DNA of 64,000 nucleotides, taken from positions 293,199 through 357,198 of the forward strand of contig JBMYRH010000004.1 in assembly GCA_049602155.1 (NCBI GenBank), read 5' to 3'. This document shows, one piece after another, positions 60,899-64,000 of this stretch. Source of the stretch: JBMYRH01 sp049602155. GTDB lineage: Bacteria; Myxococcota_A; UBA9042; PHBI01; JBMYRH01. A program made the position numbers and the translations under genes. Numbering within the stretch: position 1 is the stretch's first letter; each line of letters opens with the position of its first letter. The notes under the pieces were generated by a model that saw only the letters and a program-made list of their open reading frames with translations, was not told where the DNA came from and searched no databases.

Positions 60899-62779
60899 AT
60901 GAATCCACCCAGCACAGCCGAACCCCAAGACTTTTCTCCGGGTCGAGGTGCCTTCCGAGACTTCCTCAACGGGGAGGGCGTCGCGCTCTTCGATGGCGCG
61001 ATGGGGACAATGTTCTACCAACGCGGGGTCTTCGTAAACCGGGCCTTCGAGGAGCTAAACCTCACCGAGCCAGGCTTGGTGCGCGAGGTCCACACTGCGT
61101 ACGTCGAGGCTGGCGCCGACATCATTGAGACCAACACTTTCAGCGCCAACCGCTTCCGCCTCCAACCCTTTGGCCTGGGCGAGCAGGTCTCAGAGATCAA
61201 CAAAGCCGCCGTCCAGATTGCGCGTGAGGCTTCAGATGGGCGGGCATGGGTCGCCGGCGCGATGGGGCCGCTGGGTGTCCGTATCGAGCCCTTTGGGAAG
61301 ATCGCGACGTCCGAGGCCCGCGCTGTCTTCGCCGAGCAGGCAAAGGCGCTCTGCGAAGCAGGCGTGGACCTGCTGATCCTGGAGACATTTAGTCACCTAC
61401 CTGAGCTGGAGGAGGCCCTCGCCGCGGCGAAGTCCGTCACGGCGATCCCGCTGGTCGCGCAGATCACGGTCGCGAGCGGTGGACTCACCCGCGAGGGCGT
61501 CCCTGCTGACGAAGTGGCGCGCCGACTTGAGGCTGCGGGGGCCGACGTGGTTGGGGTCAACTGCAGTGAGCCGCTCGCTGGTTTGGACGCCTTGCTCGAC
61601 ATGCAAGAAGCCACAACACTCCCCCTCGTCGGTCAACCCAACGCTGGTCAACCACGCAGCATCGGGGGCCGCAACATGTACCTCGCGACGCCCGAGTACC
61701 TCGTCGCTTGGTCGCGACGCGCTGTGCGAAACGGCGCGCGCCTTATCGGCGGATGTTGCGGGACGACGCCCGAGCATATCCGAGCGATGCGAGCCACCCT
61801 CGGCGAACCCCCGTCAGAGATCGATGCACGAGGGTTAATGATCGCCCGTGAGCACGCCACGGTCCCCGCCGCGGAGGCGGTCGAGAGGGCTCAAAAGTCG
61901 GTCCTCGCGAGCACCTTAGCCCGCGGTGAATTCGTCCGAGGGGTGGGCATCCCTGCCCCCCTAGGCTGGGACAGCGCTGACGTCATTCAGGCGGTACGAA
62001 AGGCTGCCCTGGGTGGGGCGAGCTTTGTAAGCTTCGCAGAGGGCTCCACCTCTCGGGCCCATCTCCCACCCGCAGCGATGGCCCAGGTCAGCGTACAGGC
62101 CGGCATTGAAGCTGTGGTGTACTACAGCTGCCGTGGTCGGCGCTTGGTCCGCATGCAGACCGAGCTCCTTGGTCACTTCTCGACAGGTATCACCAACATC
62201 GTCCTCGTGACGGGCAGCCCCCTCACTGCAGGTGCCGAGCAAGACGCTTGGCCCGAACTTGAGGTCGACTCCATCGGCGCCGTCAACCTGGCGGACCGCC
62301 TGAACCATGGCGAAGACATTGGCGGCAACCCCATCGGTAAACCCACGGGGTTGCACGTCGGAGTCAGGCTCGATCCAACTGCGTTCGACAAGACCCGAGA
62401 AATCTCTCGCCTCGGCTGGAAGACCGACGCTGGTGCGGAATTCGGCGTCACTGCGCCCGTGTTCGACCCCGTGGCCTTAGCCTCACTCTTGGACCATGTC
62501 GACGGCACAGCCCTGCCCGTCATCGCCACTATTTGGCCTTTGCGGTCCGCACGAGAGACCGAATTCTTCGAGCAACGAGCAGCCTCAGTCCCGGTACCAC
62601 CCGAGCTCATCGCGAGGATGAGCCAAGCGGAAGCCGACGGTCGTGAGTCCGAGGAGGGCGTGGCGATCGCCGTCGACCTCATCCGTCAGATTGCGCCGAT
62701 GGTGCAGGGCATCCAAGTCGTCGCCCCTGGCGGGGACATCTCGCGCGCCGTCGCCGTCCTGAATGGTTTAAGGACTTAA
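60899..62779 (+). CDS. Bifunctional homocysteine S-methyltransferase / MTHFR-like fusion
   Basis: 626 residues from ATG 60899 (GGAG 9 nt upstream; TTG 60872 and ATG 60878 are alternatives). Residues about 15-300 are a homocysteine S-methyltransferase with ALFDGAMGTMF, IIETNTFSANRF and the zinc Cys residues in VNCSEP and GGCCGTTPEHI. Residues about 340-626 are an MTHFR-type barrel, as in YitJ-like proteins, but its hallmarks are altered: the catalytic E-x2-PP segment reads VGIPAPLG, RDRN reads RGRR and TGDP reads TGSP. Methyl transfer to homocysteine is likely; the reductase half may be inactive. Confidence 0.87.
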   Translation: MNPPSTAEPQDFSPGRGAFRDFLNGEGVALFDGAMGTMFYQRGVFVNRAFEELNLTEPGLVREVHTAYVEAGADIIETNTFSANRFRLQPFGLGEQVSEINKAAVQIAREASDGRAWVAGAMGPLGVRIEPFGKIATSEARAVFAEQAKALCEAGVDLLILETFSHLPELEEALAAAKSVTAIPLVAQITVASGGLTREGVPADEVARRLEAAGADVVGVNCSEPLAGLDALLDMQEATTLPLVGQPNAGQPRSIGGRNMYLATPEYLVAWSRRAVRNGARLIGGCCGTTPEHIRAMRATLGEPPSEIDARGLMIAREHATVPAAEAVERAQKSVLASTLARGEFVRGVGIPAPLGWDSADVIQAVRKAALGGASFVSFAEGSTSRAHLPPAAMAQVSVQAGIEAVVYYSCRGRRLVRMQTELLGHFSTGITNIVLVTGSPLTAGAEQDAWPELEVDSIGAVNLADRLNHGEDIGGNPIGKPTGLHVGVRLDPTAFDKTREISRLGWKTDAGAEFGVTAPVFDPVALASLLDHVDGTALPVIATIWPLRSARETEFFEQRAASVPVPPELIARMSQAEADGRESEEGVAIAVDLIRQIAPMVQGIQVVAPGGDISRAVAVLNGLRT

Positions 62780-63483
62780 CGGCGCGTACGGGTCCGGAGG
62801 CGTCGCGTACTCCGCGCGCGCTGCGAGCCGCGTCTTAACTTCCCAAGGCGTCGCTTCATCGTGCTCAACAATCGCGTCCAGCGGCGTGTGGTCTTCGACA
62901 GCAACTCGAGGCGACCCTGCAGCGTGTTTAGCGCGCGCTCCACGGCATCCTCCTCTTCTTGACTCAGGGTGCTGGGCGCACGGCGCGTGTCGAGATAATC
63001 AAGCGCCATCACCCAAGTCTCGAGCTCGGTCGTGTTGACCCCTAACAACTTCAAATCCCACAGCCGCTGCAAGCGCGTCACCGCGTCAACCGGATAGAGG
63101 TCTCCTGCTCCCTGTCGCTTCAAGCTTGGGACGATGTGGCCCTGCGTCACCCATGCGTCGAGCTGCTCGGCAGGGACATCGGCTCGCTGCGCGAGTTCAA
63201 TACGGCTCAGGTATACCGGGGGCCTGTGAAAACGCCCACGCCGCCTCACGGGTAGCCCTACTCGCGTCGCAATCGCTGCGATGTCCTCCGGCTGGTACCC
63301 AAGCTCGACGAGCCCGAGGACCTTCTCAAGCTCCTCTCGAGACTCCCGCGCGTAGAGGGGGCGTCCGTGGGCATCGCGCCCCACAACGACCAACAGGGAG
63401 AGGCGCTCGAGTTCGGCAATAAACTCAGGAGAGGGCTCACCCCCTTCGAAGAGTTCATCTTGCGTCCATGCGTCGTCTGCCAT
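62776..63483 (-). CDS. Protein with two MerR-like DNA-binding domains
   Basis: 235 residues. Two winged-helix segments of MerR type are visible: about 22-80 (ELERLSLLVVVGRDAHGRPL, then LGLVELGYQPEDIAAIATRV) and about 90-150 (YLSRIELAQRADVPAEQLDA, then IVPSLKRQGAGDLYPVDAVT). A helical segment and a strongly basic tail (KRRLGKLRRGSQRARSTRRL) follow. It lacks an obvious effector domain. It is followed by the terminator of flagellin 2, and a link to flagellar control is only positional. Its stop codon interlocks (TTAA) with that of the convergent gene. Confidence 0.65.
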   Translation of the reverse strand: MADDAWTQDELFEGGEPSPEFIAELERLSLLVVVGRDAHGRPLYARESREELEKVLGLVELGYQPEDIAAIATRVGLPVRRRGRFHRPPVYLSRIELAQRADVPAEQLDAWVTQGHIVPSLKRQGAGDLYPVDAVTRLQRLWDLKLLGVNTTELETWVMALDYLDTRRAPSTLSQEEEDAVERALNTLQGRLELLSKTTRRWTRLLSTMKRRLGKLRRGSQRARSTRRLRTRTRR

Positions 63484-63534
63484 CAGCCCAGCCTAAGACC
63501 TGTGGTCGTTGGTCAGCAAGGCGCCTGAGAATTG

Positions 63535-63569
63535 AAAAAGCCGGCGACTCTAAATCAGAGTCGCCGGCT
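63535..63569 (-). terminator. Rho-independent terminator of flagellin 2
   Basis: A perfect 13-bp stem (AGCCGGCGACTCT with its complement), 5-nt loop, then TTTTT on the reverse strand, 161 nt after the flagellin stop. The 246-nt gap between the MerR-like gene and flagellin 2 otherwise holds nothing recognisable. Confidence 0.9.
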
Positions 63570-63729
63570 AGGCCGTCGGGATGCTGCCACCGGGACAGGG
63601 GCTAGCATCACGCTAGGTACGGTAGGGAGATTGGGATAACCTCAATATTTCCTAATGGACACGGGGAAAATAGGACCGGAAGCGAATCCGTTTTTAAGGG
63701 CTTCGCCCCCGGTCCAGCCTACCGCCGCC

Positions 63730-64000
63730 CTACCCGAGCAGCCTCATAACCAAGTTCGGCGTCTGGTTGGCCTGACTCAACATGGCCACACCTGCCTGCT
63801 GGAGCACGTTGGACTTCGAGAAGGCTGACGACTCGTCCGCCATGTCGGTGTCCTTGATTTGGCTCATCGCAGTGCCGTAGTTCTCAATGCTTGACGCGAG
63901 CCCATCGACCGCCACGTTGAGCGTGTTGATCGTCGAGCCAATCTCTGCGCGGTCCGTCGAGAGGATCTCGAGGGCGCTGTCAATCGCGGTGATTGCGCTC
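63730..64000 (-). CDS. fliC: Flagellin 2, C-terminal part (gene continues past the right edge)
   Basis: The frame is open to the last base and reads SAITAIDSALEILSTDRAEI before the GTG at 63915, so the start lies outside the window. The visible 90 residues are the D1/D0 C-terminus: STINTLNVAVDGLASSIENY, then DTDMADESSAFSKSNVLQQA and PNLVMRLLG. It is very similar to flagellin 1 (about 75-80% over the last 60 residues by eye) and shares the strand. Two flagellins suggest a composite or differentially expressed filament. Confidence 0.93.
   Translation of the reverse strand, partial: SAITAIDSALEILSTDRAEIGSTINTLNVAVDGLASSIENYGTAMSQIKDTDMADESSAFSKSNVLQQAGVAMLSQANQTPNLVMRLLG

Overview
The window is high-GC DNA of about 62-65% by eye, densely coded on both strands, from a flagellated Gram-negative bacterium. 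It encodes two flagellins, lipobox lipoproteins, a beta-barrel-like exported protein and a glycosyltransferase-39-like membrane protein. Large Cys/Asp-rich secreted proteins with MopE-like repeats and a GH18 protein with a MYXO-CTERM-like tail suggest a myxobacterium-like deltaproteobacterium (Myxococcota or Bradymonadales-like). That placement is an inference from style, not from a marker gene. I saw no rRNA, tRNA, CRISPR array, transposase or prophage.

Layout. 1-15 kb: a giant repeat protein cut by the left edge, a RimK-like ATP-grasp enzyme, a transglutaminase-like lipoprotein without its Cys, a GH13 lipoprotein, and a leftward run of a lipase-like lipoprotein, a small lipoprotein and a GT39-like membrane protein. 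15-21.7 kb: pgsA coupled to a small lipoprotein, then a leftward set of HEAT-repeat lipoproteins, a GH18 protein and a dienoyl-CoA-isomerase-like crotonase. 21.9-25.7 kb: a carbamate-kinase homologue with a degenerate active site next to an intact ornithine carbamoyltransferase, then a coupled pair of paralogues of unknown function. 25.7-31.4 kb: a DUF1015 protein and a compact benzoyl-CoA (box) cluster: a BoxR/BzdR-type regulator divergent from boxC-boxB. 31.4-37.4 kb: three secreted proteins. 37.5-44.1 kb: a HelD-like helicase coupled to a DEAH RNA helicase, a DUF962 protein, an APH-fold kinase coupled to DUF4345. 44.1-47.2 kb: small ORFs including a 38-residue membrane peptide, a barrel-like protein and flagellin 1 with a structured upstream region. 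47.2-54.8 kb: iPGM, Cys-rich lipoproteins, a Sel1 protein, exonuclease III and a stand-alone MTHFR-like protein. 54.8-64 kb: a 1495-residue Cys-repeat lipoprotein coupled to a cohesin-like lipoprotein, a hemerythrin, a lipoprotein, a homocysteine methyltransferase/MTHFR fusion, a double-MerR-like protein and flagellin 2, cut by the right edge.

How the parts relate. The clearest metabolic unit is the box cluster: BoxB epoxidises benzoyl-CoA and BoxC opens the ring, under a regulator that probably senses benzoyl-CoA. The reductase BoxA and the benzoate-CoA ligase are not in the window. The other strong theme is export: about a third of the genes carry signal peptides, and many are Cys-rich modular proteins that may share one surface or extracellular system. 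Several family members have lost catalytic residues (transglutaminase-like, lipase-like, carbamate kinase, the MTHFR half of the fusion), suggesting binding or regulatory roles. Gene packing is tight: five start/stop couplings of 4 nt and three convergent pairs whose stop codons interlock in 4 nt.
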